Part shown: positions 1 to 8,740 of the stretch, in pieces | Layout of the letters: each line of letters begins with the position of its first letter | How positions within the stretch are numbered: position 1 is the first letter of the stretch | Origin: Pseudomonadota bacterium | GTDB taxonomy: Bacteria; Desulfobacterota; Syntrophia; Syntrophales; UBA8958 | Direction: 5' to 3' | DNA: 43,013 nucleotides | Assembly (NCBI GenBank): GCA_030057915.1 | Contig: JASGUC010000002.1 | Coordinates: 1-43,013, forward strand | The notes under the pieces: generated by a model | Seen by the model: only the letters and a program-made list of their open reading frames with translations | Told to the model about the DNA's origin: nothing | The model's database searches: none | Translations under genes and position numbers: made by a program

Positions 1-1975
1 GATTGTGAATGACCTGGGATATCTGTCCTCGGTCTATTTCGGAGGCGTGCAAATCCGGCGGCAAGGTGAAGTTGCAGCGGACATTGGAACCGGTCGCGGC
101 AAACGTCGCGGACTCCTTCACCAGGTCAGCCAGTTGGGCGGATTGCTTGACCGGGACGCCCCCCTTCGCGAAGGTGAGCAGTTGATAAGTAAGGTTATTG
201 GCCAGCAAGGCGGCGTTTTCCATGCGCTCCAGTCTTGAAAACACCTTTTCCGAGGGACTCATCTCGGTTTTGGCCAGGGACAGGTTGCCTATGATCCCGG
301 CCAAAAAGTTGTTGAAGTCGTGCGCAATCCCCCCGGCCAGGACACCCAGGGACTTGAGCTTGTCGAGCTTGGAGAGTTCCTGCTCCATTTTCCTCTGCTT
401 GGCGATGTCCCGAAACACCAGGACGGAGCCGATGACGCCCCCATCTGCATCCAGTATGGGGGCCGCGGTGTGGGCGATGAGGAATTTGGTGCCGTCCCTG
501 TGAATCAGGGTTCTGTCCAGGCTCAATCCACTCTCGGCATCGATCCCCTTTTCCGGCGCCTCATTGTCGCCCGCGAGGGCCTCGGGCCCGGCGATCCGGA
601 AAACCTCGGCAAGGTCTCGGCCCATGGCCTCGGCCTCCGTATAGCCCGTGAGCGCCTCGGCAACCGGGTTCATGAGGGCGACGCGGCCCTTGCGGTCTGT
701 GGAAATCACGCCCTCGCCGATGCTCCGAAGGGTGATCCGCAACCGCTCCTTTTCCGCCATTAATGCCTCTTCGGCCTGTTTGCGGTCTGAAATATCCCGA
801 GAAACCCCCTGGATCGCAATCGGCCAGCCCCGCTTGTCCCGAATAAAGGTCACCTTGGCCTCGACCCAGACATAGGTCCCGTCTTTGCGTCTCTGAAGCA
901 ATTCCACGGCCCCCGACCGGGTTGGGTCCGCCTGGCCGGTTTCTTCCGCGTCCATCTCTTCTTGCAGTCTGTTCAGGGCTTTTTCCAAGGATTCAGGGGC
1001 GTGCAGGTCTTCAATGTTGCATTCCATCGCCTCTTCCACGGAATAGCCCAGTATTCTCTGAATCGACGGGCTTACATAATCGAAACGCATGGTTTCCAGG
1101 TTCACGACCCATATCGTGTCGGTCACGTTTTCCGCCAGGAGCCGATAGCGGCGCTCCGAAGCCTCTAAAGCGGCGGATTGGGCCTCGAGCAGTGTTTTGG
1201 ATTCAACGAGCCGCTTGTTGGTCTCCTCCAGTTCGGAGGCAAGCCTCCTGGCCTCCGCATACTTCTCCTGAATTCGTTGATTGGCTTCCAGAAGGTATTC
1301 CGTGGCGCTTTGGTACGCCTGGTCGCGTTGAAATATCCGCTTCCAAAAGGAGGCCGGGCTGCGAGAGGCGAACCGGACCCGGTACAGGCACCCCTTGGCC
1401 CCATAAACAGGGGCGTCCGGCCAGGCCCTGTGGCCGTATTTATCGGCCGATACCTGGCATTCGATTTCCTCCACGTGAGCGACCGGCATGTCGAAAAATG
1501 TGGGCATCCCGGCGAGTACCCCCCGCATGTAATCGCAGTCGCAGCGGGTCTTTTTGCTTCCGTAGTGGTAGCGCTCCTCCACAAGCGCCCACGAATCCCC
1601 CAGTTCATGGACAAGCACGTCGCCCTTGGCCCTGACCATCCGACTGTATCTGGGGATGGAGGAATAACCGATTTTAGGATCCTTGGTTAGCCGGGCGATC
1701 CGGTCCAGGATGCCGTACGATCCGAAGCGCATGGTCGCCAGCGCCATATGGTAAACCGCCTCTTCGTCGTCCAGGATCCGGATCATCCGCTGGTAGAGCG
1801 TCTGTAAAAGGTTGTGGGAAATCCAGTTGTTGTCGTCCATTAGATAGGCTTCGTCGAGGTCCAGGCCCTCTAACAGATCGCCGAGGGAACCGTTATTCTT
1901 CTCGCGCACATACTCGAGCAGGGTCCGGCTGATCCGGCAACTGAGTTCGGGTTCCGTAGATGAGGGGATGCCCAT
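1..1975 (-). CDS. PAS-domain sensor histidine kinase, 3' end missing
   Basis: The reading frame starts at ATG 1975 and stays open to the window edge (about 658 codons), so the C-terminus is missing. Roughly the first 230 residues form an input region with a Cys-containing stretch that vaguely recalls 4-vinyl-reductase-type sensors; this part is not firmly recognised. A coiled-coil segment (about 230-275) precedes two PAS/PAC domains (about 277-405 and 410-530). The HisKA phosphoacceptor motif is GGIAHDFNNFLAG near residue 550, and the start of the ATPase N-box is cut at the edge. The GGAGG is 13 bases upstream of the ATG, which is long, so the start is only probable. The HDFNN-type H-box resembles that of the other kinase in this window. 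No response regulator is visible beside it. The input signal is unknown. Confidence 0.88.
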   Translation of the reverse strand, partial: MGIPSSTEPELSCRISRTLLEYVREKNNGSLGDLLEGLDLDEAYLMDDNNWISHNLLQTLYQRMIRILDDEEAVYHMALATMRFGSYGILDRIARLTKDPKIGYSSIPRYSRMVRAKGDVLVHELGDSWALVEERYHYGSKKTRCDCDYMRGVLAGMPTFFDMPVAHVEEIECQVSADKYGHRAWPDAPVYGAKGCLYRVRFASRSPASFWKRIFQRDQAYQSATEYLLEANQRIQEKYAEARRLASELEETNKRLVESKTLLEAQSAALEASERRYRLLAENVTDTIWVVNLETMRFDYVSPSIQRILGYSVEEAMECNIEDLHAPESLEKALNRLQEEMDAEETGQADPTRSGAVELLQRRKDGTYVWVEAKVTFIRDKRGWPIAIQGVSRDISDRKQAEEALMAEKERLRITLRSIGEGVISTDRKGRVALMNPVAEALTGYTEAEAMGRDLAEVFRIAGPEALAGDNEAPEKGIDAESGLSLDRTLIHRDGTKFLIAHTAAPILDADGGVIGSVLVFRDIAKQRKMEQELSKLDKLKSLGVLAGGIAHDFNNFLAGIIGNLSLAKTEMSPSEKVFSRLERMENAALLANNLTYQLLTFAKGGVPVKQSAQLADLVKESATFAATGSNVRCNFTLPPDLHASEIDRGQISQVIHN

Positions 1976-2238
1976 GAAGCTGTCCCGTCCTCCTTCATGC
2001 GTCTCGGCCTGGCGTAGCTGATTGGCAAGGGTGCTAATGATTTGACCAAGACTCGCCGTCCATTAGCATCTTGACAGGGCAGGGTCAAGGATAATGGCCT
2101 GGTTGACAGGGATGCGCCGAGGTTATGGCGAGGGGCAATCTTGTCGCTAGCCGGGGAGGGCGGACAGGGAGAGCCTCAACGGGGGCAAAGCCGGAAACGG
2201 CGGCGATGGAAACCAGCGAACGATGGCCATGGGGTTTT

Positions 2239-2270
2239 GCCTCTCCGGGTGGGCCTCACGCCGGAGAGGC
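2239..2270. terminator. Perfect 10-bp stem hairpin in the 1976-2282 gap
   Basis: GCCTCTCCGG (2239-2248) pairs perfectly with CCGGAGAGGC (2261-2270) around a 12-base loop. It lies 12 bases past the stop codon of the glutamate-synthase-like gene, where the end of the minus-strand operon transcript would be. On the minus strand it is followed by A residues, while CTTTTG follows on the plus strand, so as an intrinsic terminator it is weak for the operon. It may act as a 3'-end stabiliser. Nothing else recognisable was seen between 1976 and 2282. Confidence 0.4.
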
Positions 2271-2282
2271 CTTTTGACGGGC

Positions 2283-3866
2283 TCAGAAGTCGAGAATCTT
2301 TGCCGCCTCTTCCTTGTCCAGATCCATTATGTAGTCGATGCCGCTGATACGCGCCGCCTCCGGAGTGAGGGCGGCCAGATCGCCGCGGGACATGTGCTCC
2401 AGGGAGAACTTCCTGCTTCCCGCCATGAGCTGGCGGAGCCCCTGGGCCAGGCGCTCGTAATATGTGTACAGGCCGATGGCCCCCGTGGGCAGCCTTTCGA
2501 ATTCCTTATCGCCCAGTTCATGACGCAGCTCGCTGGCGGTGATGAAGATCTCGTCCTTTGAATTTCCGAAGCGTTCGATATAAACGGGGATCTGCTGCGC
2601 TTCGATGGTCTGGCCGATGGTCTTGCCGACCATGGCCGCCGCGATGGGCGCCCGGGCCATGCCCACCATCTTCACGAAGGGGGCGCCCATCGCCAGGGCC
2701 TTGAATATCTGGTCCTCGAAGGAAAAGCCGCCGTTGACCGAGATGGCCGGCAGATGTTTATTCTTTTCCGCCAGTTGTTTGGCGTAGCGATAGGCGAGGG
2801 TGTGCAGCTCCACCGGCGGGACGCCCCATTCATTCATCATCCGCCAAGGGCTCATGCCGGTGCCGCCGCCGGCGGCGTCCACCGTGAGCAGGTCCAGCCC
2901 GTACTTCGACGCAAAGGCGATGGCGCGGGCCAGATCGACGGGACGGTAGGCCCCTGTCTTGAGGAAGATATATTCCGCCCCGGCCTTGCGCAGCCCCTCC
3001 ACCGTGGCGGCGAAACCCTCCTCGGTTACCATGCCCACCCGGGAATGCCGCTCGAACTCCTTGAAGGCGCCTCTTTCAAAGGCCTTGATCACGTTGGGAT
3101 CATGGGGGTTCGGCAGGACGATGTAGCCGCGGTCCAGGAGCATCTGGGCCCGCTTCAGGTCCTTGATCTTCACCTCGCCGCCGATGTCCTTGGCGCCCTG
3201 GCCCCACTTGAGTTCCACGCACTTCACCCCAAGCTTCTCGATGGCATACTGGTGAACCTTCAAGCGACCGTCTTCCAGATTGGCCTGGACAATGATCGCG
3301 CCGTAGCCGTCCCGCTGGTAGTCCGTATAGAGCTTCACCCGGCGCTTCAGATCCACCGTATCGACGATATTGCCTTTTTTGAATACCGCCTCGGGGTCCA
3401 TGCCGACCACGTTTTCCCCGATGGTCAGTCCGGTCCCCGCCAGGGCGGAGCCGATGGCCAGGCCTTCCCAGTTGTTCTTGGCGATATTCGTGGAGCCGAT
3501 GCCGGAGATCAGCCAGGGCAGCCGGAATTTGATCCCCTTGTCATGACCGAAGGCCACTTCCAGGTTGACGGCGGGGAAGATCGCCTTGTCGCTGTCGGCC
3601 TCGATGCCGTGCGCCCCGGCGGCCGTTCCCATGATGTTGAAGTGGGAGTAATCGACGGGATAGCGCTTCTCCGCCGCCGTGGTGATCACGCCGAAGGGCT
3701 GGGGATAGATGACCTCATGGCCCCGGTAGGCGGATTTCCCTATTTCGCACATGCCGATGCAACCGTCGATGCAGGTGACGCACATGCCCGACGACGGTGT
3801 GATCGACTCTTCCGTGCGGTTCTTCGTGAGGGTTGCACTGGAGGTATTTATTCTTGAAAAAGACAT
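2283..3866 (-). CDS. FMN-binding glutamate synthase-like protein (GltB2 type)
   Basis: This 527-residue protein matches the FMN/Fe-S synthase domain of the large glutamate synthase subunit but lacks the glutamine amidotransferase domain. An N-terminal Cys cluster (C29, C32, C36, C40) could hold an Fe-S centre. The central barrel has the family glycine-rich segment DAAGGGTGMSP and a C-terminal phosphate-binding-like region ISVNGGFSFEDQIFKALAMG. An AGGAG lies 8-9 bases before ATG 3866. It is the last gene of the minus-strand operon, 25 bases after the ferredoxin-like subunit. Family members are annotated as FMN-binding glutamate synthase family proteins and mostly have no proven reaction. Its position next to a GltD-containing flavoprotein suggests it accepts electrons from that complex; this is inferred. 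Confidence 0.88.
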   Translation of the reverse strand: MSFSRINTSSATLTKNRTEESITPSSGMCVTCIDGCIGMCEIGKSAYRGHEVIYPQPFGVITTAAEKRYPVDYSHFNIMGTAAGAHGIEADSDKAIFPAVNLEVAFGHDKGIKFRLPWLISGIGSTNIAKNNWEGLAIGSALAGTGLTIGENVVGMDPEAVFKKGNIVDTVDLKRRVKLYTDYQRDGYGAIIVQANLEDGRLKVHQYAIEKLGVKCVELKWGQGAKDIGGEVKIKDLKRAQMLLDRGYIVLPNPHDPNVIKAFERGAFKEFERHSRVGMVTEEGFAATVEGLRKAGAEYIFLKTGAYRPVDLARAIAFASKYGLDLLTVDAAGGGTGMSPWRMMNEWGVPPVELHTLAYRYAKQLAEKNKHLPAISVNGGFSFEDQIFKALAMGAPFVKMVGMARAPIAAAMVGKTIGQTIEAQQIPVYIERFGNSKDEIFITASELRHELGDKEFERLPTGAIGLYTYYERLAQGLRQLMAGSRKFSLEHMSRGDLAALTPEAARISGIDYIMDLDKEEAAKILDF

Positions 3867-3891
3867 ATATCAGGCTCCTTTCTGGATTTGA

Positions 3892-4566
3892 TCACTTCTT
3901 GATTTCGCATGCCACGCAGGGCGTCAGGTAACACATCATGTCGTGAAATTGTTCCTTCTCGACGCAGGGCGGAGAGAGGTTGGCGCAGGCGCCGCAGATC
4001 GCCTTTTCCGGTTCGTTGAAGGTGCACCGGGCCTGGCAGGCCGGGCAGACCTCCATGCATCCGCCGCAGAGGCGGCAGACCTCCGACTGGACGTCGAAGG
4101 GCGTCCCGAGGCTTCTCCCCCGGCCGCGGCCGCGGAACCCGATGGCCCCGGCCATCATCTGTTCCTCGCACATGCGGACGCACAACCCGCAAAGGATGCA
4201 GTCCTCGTGTTCCTGCCGGAAGCGTTGCTGCCGCACGTTGTGGCGGGAGGCGATATCCTGGATGGTTTTCGATTGGGGGCAGGACGCCAGCAGCAGCTCG
4301 ATGACCATCCTTCGCGCCTTCACGACACGTTCCGAGGCGGTGCGCACGACAAGCCCCTCCTCGACGGGATAGGTGCAGGAAGAAACCAGCCGGGAGTTCG
4401 GTTCCCTGCCGATCTCCACCACGCAGAGCCGGCAGGCCCCGTAAGGCGTAAGCCCCTCCTTGTGACAGAGCGTGGGGATGGGGAAACCCAGATACCGCGC
4501 CGCCTCCAGGACGGTGGTCCCCTTTTCCACGGAGACGGGCACGCCGTTGATAGTGAGGTTAATCAT
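3892..4566 (-). CDS. NuoG/HoxU-like ferredoxin subunit of a flavin-based transhydrogenase (Stn/Hyd type)
   Basis: The 224-residue protein starts with a plant-type [2Fe-2S] ferredoxin domain (C34, C45, C48, C64). Two classical 4Fe-4S motifs follow: C123, C126, C129, C133 and C164, C167, C170, C174. The tail holds eight further cysteines (C177 to C220), which may bind another cluster. It matches the N-terminal part of NuoG, HoxU and HydA but has no hydrogenase H-cluster domain. Its ATG overlaps the stop of the upstream NuoF-GltD gene by 8 bases, so translation is probably coupled. Its likely role is to carry electrons to ferredoxin. The Cys-rich tail is unusual. Confidence 0.88.
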   Translation of the reverse strand: MINLTINGVPVSVEKGTTVLEAARYLGFPIPTLCHKEGLTPYGACRLCVVEIGREPNSRLVSSCTYPVEEGLVVRTASERVVKARRMVIELLLASCPQSKTIQDIASRHNVRQQRFRQEHEDCILCGLCVRMCEEQMMAGAIGFRGRGRGRSLGTPFDVQSEVCRLCGGCMEVCPACQARCTFNEPEKAICGACANLSPPCVEKEQFHDMMCYLTPCVACEIKK

Positions 4567-7500
4567 GTTGTTCTCCTTCTTTCGCGGCCGGCGCGGCCCC
4601 GTCCGCGGACTTATGGGCGGTGAACGCCAGGTCGCAGCGCAGGCAGCGTCTGCTCTCCTCTCGGGCCGTCTTTTCCGGCATGGTCATTTCCACCTCCCGG
4701 AAGTTCTTTATCCTCTCGGCGGGGGTCAGGGCGGGATTTGCGGCCCGGCGATTCGTTCTTCCCTCCGATCCGGGGTCCTGGGGCGGTTCGATGTAAACCT
4801 CGGGGAGCTTCGGCCTTGCCGGCCTCGGGAGGGGTTGCTTCCGCAGGTACAGCTCGATGCTCTCCGCCGCCTTCTTGCCCGCCGCGACGGCGTCGATAAC
4901 CGTGTTCGGACCGGTCACCAGATCGCCCCCGGCGAATACCCCTCTCAAGTTGGTGGCCAGGGTTTTGGGGTTCACTCTTACGCGGCCCCCCTTGTCGATT
5001 TCCAGACCCATGTTGGCCAGAAACCCGCTTTTCGGCCTTTCGCCGATCGCCACGATGAGCGTATCGAGTTTGACCTTGAACTCGCTTCCGGGTATGGGGA
5101 CGGGCCGGCGTCTTCCCGTGGCGTCCACATCGCCCAGCCGGTTTCTGATGCACTCGATGTCTGCCAGCCGGCCCTTGCGGGAATGAATCCTTATAGGTGA
5201 GACGAGGGTTTCCAACTCGACCCCTTCCCGCAGCGCCGCCTCGATCTCCTCCTGGCGGGCGAGAATCTTCACGGGCGAGATCAGGGTCTCGATCCGCACG
5301 CCTTCCTCCAGGGCCGCCTCCACCTCTTCCTCATAGGCGGGCATCTCCTCGCGGGTGCGCCGGTAGAAAAGGGAGACCCCGGTGACATCCTTCTGACGGA
5401 GGGCGACGCGGGCCGCATCCACCGCCGAATTGCCTCCCCCGATGACGCCCACATGGCCCCGCGCCAGCTCCTCGCCCCTCATGTTGAAGGCTTTCAGGAA
5501 CTCGATGGAAGGGTAGATGCCCTCCACGTCTTCATGTTTGAGGTCCAGACGCATGCTTTCGTGGGCGCCGAAGGCCAGGAAGACCGCGTCGTATTTATCG
5601 ACGAACAGGTCATGGATGGTCATGTCTCGGCCCAGAACCCGGCCGAATTCAAATTTGATGTTCTTGTTGACGAGGGTTTTGATTTCCCGGGCGACGATGT
5701 CCCGGGGCAGCCTGTAGGCCGGCAGGGAGCACGACAACATGCCGCCCGGCCTGTCCTCCGCCTCGAAGATCGTCACGCCGTACCCCAGCAGGGAAAGGCC
5801 GTGGGCGGCGGTTATGCCCGCCGGACCGGCGCCGATGACCGCCACCTTCATCCTCTTCTTCCTGGCGGGGGTGGGCTTATAGACCGACGGCTTCACCCGG
5901 TCCGTCACGAAGCGTTTCAGGGCCCGGATGGCGATGGCCTCGCCGCCGCTTACGCCCAGGGTGCAACGGCTTTCGCATTTGCGGTCGCAGACCCGGGCGC
6001 TTACCGCCGGGAACGGGTTGGCGGACCGGATCACCCGGTAGGCCTCCTCGTAATCGCCCCTCTCGATCATGGCCACGTACCGCCACGGTTCGGTGTCCAC
6101 GGGGCAGGCGGCCTGGCAGGGAGCGCCTGTCAACTGCTTGCAGACAAAGGCGTCGCACCGTTTATCCACGATGTGGCGCTCATACTCCTCGCGGAAATAC
6201 TTGAGCGTGCTGAGGACGGGATTGGCGGCGGTCTGGCCGAGGCCGCACATGGTGGTATCCTTTACGGTCCGCGCCAGCTCTTCCAGAAGGACCAGATGTT
6301 CCGGCGTGCCCTTCCCGAGGGTGATGTCCTCGAGTATTTCGTGGAGCCGCTGCGTTCCCTTGCGGCAGGTGAAGCATTTGCCGCAGGATTCGTCCTGGAG
6401 GAAGTTCATGAAGTACTTGGCCACATCGACCATGCAGGTGTTCTGGTCCATCACGATCATGCCCCCCGATCCCATGATGGAGCCCGCCTTCGCCAGGCTG
6501 TCGTAATCGATGGGCAGATCGAACATGGAGGCGGGGATGCAGCCTCCGGAAGGCCCTCCCGTCTGGATGGCCTTGATCTTCGCCGTCCCGGAGGGGCCGC
6601 CGCCTATTTCGTGGACGACCTTGCCGATGGGGGTCCCCAGGGGCACTTCGACCAGGCCGGTATTCTTGATCTTCCCGACCAGGGAGAAGATCTTCGTCCC
6701 GGCGTTGTTCTCCGCGCCGATCTTCAGATAGGCGTCGGCGCCGTGGCTGAGGATGTAGGGGACATTCGCCAGGGTCTCCACATTGTTGATGCAGGTGGGA
6801 CAGCCGAAGAGGCCCTTGACGATAGGGTAGGGGGGACGCTGTCGCGGCTCGCCCATCTTCCCTTCGATGGATTTGATGAGCGCCGTCTCCTCGCCGCAGA
6901 CAAAGGCGCCGGCGCCGTGAAAGGTCTCGATATCGAAGTCGAAGCCCTGCCCCAGGATATTCTTCCCCAGCAGCCCCATGCGGCGGGCTTCCCGGATGGC
7001 GATGGTCGCATGTTTGATGGCCAGGGGATACTCGGTGCGCACATAGACGATCCCGTGGGTGGCCTCCATGGCCAGGGCGGCGATGATCATCCCCTCGATG
7101 ATGAGGTGCGGATTGCCCTCCAGCATGCTCCGGTCCATATAGGCCCCCGGGTCCCCCTCGTCGGCGTTGCAGATGACGTATTTTCTGCCGGAAGGACTCC
7201 GTTGGCCGCGCGCCATTTCCCATTTTTTCCCTGTCGGGAAGCCGGCCCCGCCGCGCCCCCGCAGTTTCGATTTCAGGATTTCCTCCACGATCCATCCCCG
7301 GTCCGGCCCCGCCAGCGCCTTTTCCAGGGCCGCATAGCCCCCGATCCTCAGGTAATCGTCGATCCGTATGGGATCGACGCGCTGGTTCTGTCCGAGGACG
7401 ATCCGCGTTTGCCCCTGGAAGAACGGGATGTCCTGTTCGGAAAAACGGATGACCGTGGAGCCCGGTTCCCGGTAAAGGAGGTCCTCCACGACCTCGCCTT

Positions 7501-7810
7501 TCACGGCGGCGGCGACGATCCGCGGCACGTCTGCCATCTTGAGTTTTGGATACAGATTATACCCCGGTTCGACGATGATGAAGGGGTCCATCTCGCAGAA
7601 ACCGAGACATCCGGTGATGCGGAGGGAGAGCCGGTCATGGAGATTCTGCTCCAGGATCTGACGTTTGATGACCCGGATCAGATCGTTCGAGCCGCTGGCC
7701 TGGCCCCCGGTGCCCCCGCAGATGACGAGGCAGGGCTTGCCCTTGTCCTTGGCATCTAGAAGTGATTTACGATAGGCCTTGAATTCGGCGATAGTCTGAA
7801 AAGAGCGCAT
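4559..7810 (-). CDS. NuoF-GltD fusion flavoprotein, Stn-type electron-bifurcating transhydrogenase subunit
   Basis: This 1083-residue multidomain oxidoreductase starts with a thioredoxin-like [2Fe-2S] domain (C27, C31, C68, C72). A NuoF/HydB-type FMN and NADH domain follows (GRGGAGFPTG at 185; ICNADEGDPGAY at 213), with a 4Fe-4S motif SCGKCFTC near 475 and C522. From about 545 it becomes a GltD/NfnB-like module: Fe-S cysteines C552, C557, C565, C569 and C608-C616, an FAD motif GAGPAG (660) and an NADP-type motif GGGNSA (791). A C-terminal RRCLRC ends the module. This architecture is that of the central subunit of Stn (Sporomusa-type Nfn), which couples NADH, NADPH and ferredoxin. ATG 7810 has AAAGGG upstream; the frame is open further upstream but that stretch overlaps the NuoE gene. 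A 26-residue tandem duplication lies at 828-879. Confidence 0.92.
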   Translation of the reverse strand: MRSFQTIAEFKAYRKSLLDAKDKGKPCLVICGGTGGQASGSNDLIRVIKRQILEQNLHDRLSLRITGCLGFCEMDPFIIVEPGYNLYPKLKMADVPRIVAAAVKGEVVEDLLYREPGSTVIRFSEQDIPFFQGQTRIVLGQNQRVDPIRIDDYLRIGGYAALEKALAGPDRGWIVEEILKSKLRGRGGAGFPTGKKWEMARGQRSPSGRKYVICNADEGDPGAYMDRSMLEGNPHLIIEGMIIAALAMEATHGIVYVRTEYPLAIKHATIAIREARRMGLLGKNILGQGFDFDIETFHGAGAFVCGEETALIKSIEGKMGEPRQRPPYPIVKGLFGCPTCINNVETLANVPYILSHGADAYLKIGAENNAGTKIFSLVGKIKNTGLVEVPLGTPIGKVVHEIGGGPSGTAKIKAIQTGGPSGGCIPASMFDLPIDYDSLAKAGSIMGSGGMIVMDQNTCMVDVAKYFMNFLQDESCGKCFTCRKGTQRLHEILEDITLGKGTPEHLVLLEELARTVKDTTMCGLGQTAANPVLSTLKYFREEYERHIVDKRCDAFVCKQLTGAPCQAACPVDTEPWRYVAMIERGDYEEAYRVIRSANPFPAVSARVCDRKCESRCTLGVSGGEAIAIRALKRFVTDRVKPSVYKPTPARKKRMKVAVIGAGPAGITAAHGLSLLGYGVTIFEAEDRPGGMLSCSLPAYRLPRDIVAREIKTLVNKNIKFEFGRVLGRDMTIHDLFVDKYDAVFLAFGAHESMRLDLKHEDVEGIYPSIEFLKAFNMRGEELARGHVGVIGGGNSAVDAARVALRQKDVTGVSLFYRRTREEMPAYEEEVEAALEEGVRIETLISPVKILARQEEIEAALREGVELETLVSPIRIHSRKGRLADIECIRNRLGDVDATGRRRPVPIPGSEFKVKLDTLIVAIGERPKSGFLANMGLEIDKGGRVRVNPKTLATNLRGVFAGGDLVTGPNTVIDAVAAGKKAAESIELYLRKQPLPRPARPKLPEVYIEPPQDPGSEGRTNRRAANPALTPAERIKNFREVEMTMPEKTAREESRRCLRCDLAFTAHKSADGAAPAAKEGEQHD
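5174..5329 (-). repeat. 78-bp diverged tandem duplication inside the NuoF-GltD gene
   Basis: Two adjacent in-frame 78-base units encode residues 828-853 and 854-879. They begin EEVEAALEEGVRIETL and EEIEAALREGVELETL, and both continue with an SP(V/I)(K/R)I segment. GltD homologues, as I know them, have one such unit after the RRTREEMPA motif. The copies differ at several residues, so the duplication is not fresh, yet the frame is intact. Confidence 0.85.
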
Positions 7811-7830
7811 TTCGTTTCCCTTTATCGATC

Positions 7831-8682
7831 TTATTTCATGTTGGGTTGATCCAGATTCAGCAGATGACCGGGACAGCCCCGGCTTGTGCATACCTCGTAG
7901 GCGCAGCCGCGACGGATGTACAGGGCGGCCATCGGCGAGCCGCATTCCACGCAGTTCGAGTAATGCGGCATCTCTTCGTGGCAGTGGGGGCAATAAAACC
8001 GGCACGGCTCGTTCATGGGGACTTCGAGTTCCACCTCGCTGGCGCGGCTGCCATAGAGGGATGACAGACCGAGACGGCCCTTCCTTCCGTCGTAAGCAAT
8101 CACGCACGCGATGGAGGGATGGCCGTCGAGACGCCGGTCGTAATCCATGAGACTCCTTTTGCAGTTCGGGCAGGACACGTGGATGGGGAATAGCCTGGCG
8201 CCGGCGGCCCCATCGTCTCTTTCCATGCCCGCAAGGGCGTCGGCGATGATCCCCCCGACCTGGCTTCTGGTTACATGGGGGTAATAATGACCATCCACCA
8301 CGACGGTGGGGCCCAGGGCGCAGGCCCCGAGGCAGTTGACCGTCTCGAAGGTGATTTCTCCGTCGGGGGTGGTCTCGCCGGCCTTGATTTGGAGCTGACT
8401 CATGAATTCCTCGGCAATGGCCTGGCCGCCACGGACGTGGCAGGCCGTTCCCAGGCACACGGAGATCAAGTGCTTCCCCCGGGGCTTGAGGCTGAAGGCC
8501 TTATAGAAGGTCGCCACCCCGTAAATATCCACCAGGCGCCTTCCCGTTTGACGGGCGACGATCCTCAAGGCCTCTTCCGGGAGATACCGATAGCGATTCT
8601 GAACGGCCTCGAGGACGGCGATGATCGATCCCTGTCTTTCTACATAATCTGAAACAATTTTTTCGATTTCTTCCGATGACAT
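7831..8682 (-). CDS. NuoE/HydC-like [2Fe-2S] subunit with zinc-finger-like C-terminal extension
   Basis: Residues 1-155 form a thioredoxin-like [2Fe-2S] NuoE domain with ligands in VCLGTAC and NCLGAC. NuoE proteins are usually about 160 residues, but this one has about 283. The extra C-terminal 120 residues hold CPNC, CPHC and CVEC pairs plus three more cysteines, a pattern typical of zinc ribbons. ATG 8682 is chosen over ATG 8688 because AAAGGA sits 6 bases before the former and touches the latter. The gene lies 20 bases upstream of the NuoF-GltD fusion. It should pass electrons between the FMN subunit and the Fe-S chain of the complex. The function of the tail is unknown. Confidence 0.9.
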   Translation of the reverse strand: MSSEEIEKIVSDYVERQGSIIAVLEAVQNRYRYLPEEALRIVARQTGRRLVDIYGVATFYKAFSLKPRGKHLISVCLGTACHVRGGQAIAEEFMSQLQIKAGETTPDGEITFETVNCLGACALGPTVVVDGHYYPHVTRSQVGGIIADALAGMERDDGAAGARLFPIHVSCPNCKRSLMDYDRRLDGHPSIACVIAYDGRKGRLGLSSLYGSRASEVELEVPMNEPCRFYCPHCHEEMPHYSNCVECGSPMAALYIRRGCAYEVCTSRGCPGHLLNLDQPNMK

Positions 8683-8740
8683 TTCCATTCCTTTCCAGGC
8701 CGAGGGATCCCGACAACCTCGCCGTTATTCGCCCCCGATG

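Noticed and set aside
1870-2088. 72-codon minus-strand frame starting upstream of the partial kinase
   Set aside because: It overlaps the kinase N-terminus in another frame and has no recognisable features.
5453-7759. 768-codon plus-strand open frame
   Set aside because: It is antisense to the NuoF-GltD fusion gene, has no domain, and arises from high third-position GC.
7811-8458. N-terminal extension of the NuoF-GltD frame
   Set aside because: It overlaps the NuoE-like gene in another frame, and its translation is Arg/Pro-rich and non-homologous. ATG 7810 with a weak ribosome site gives the expected N-terminus.
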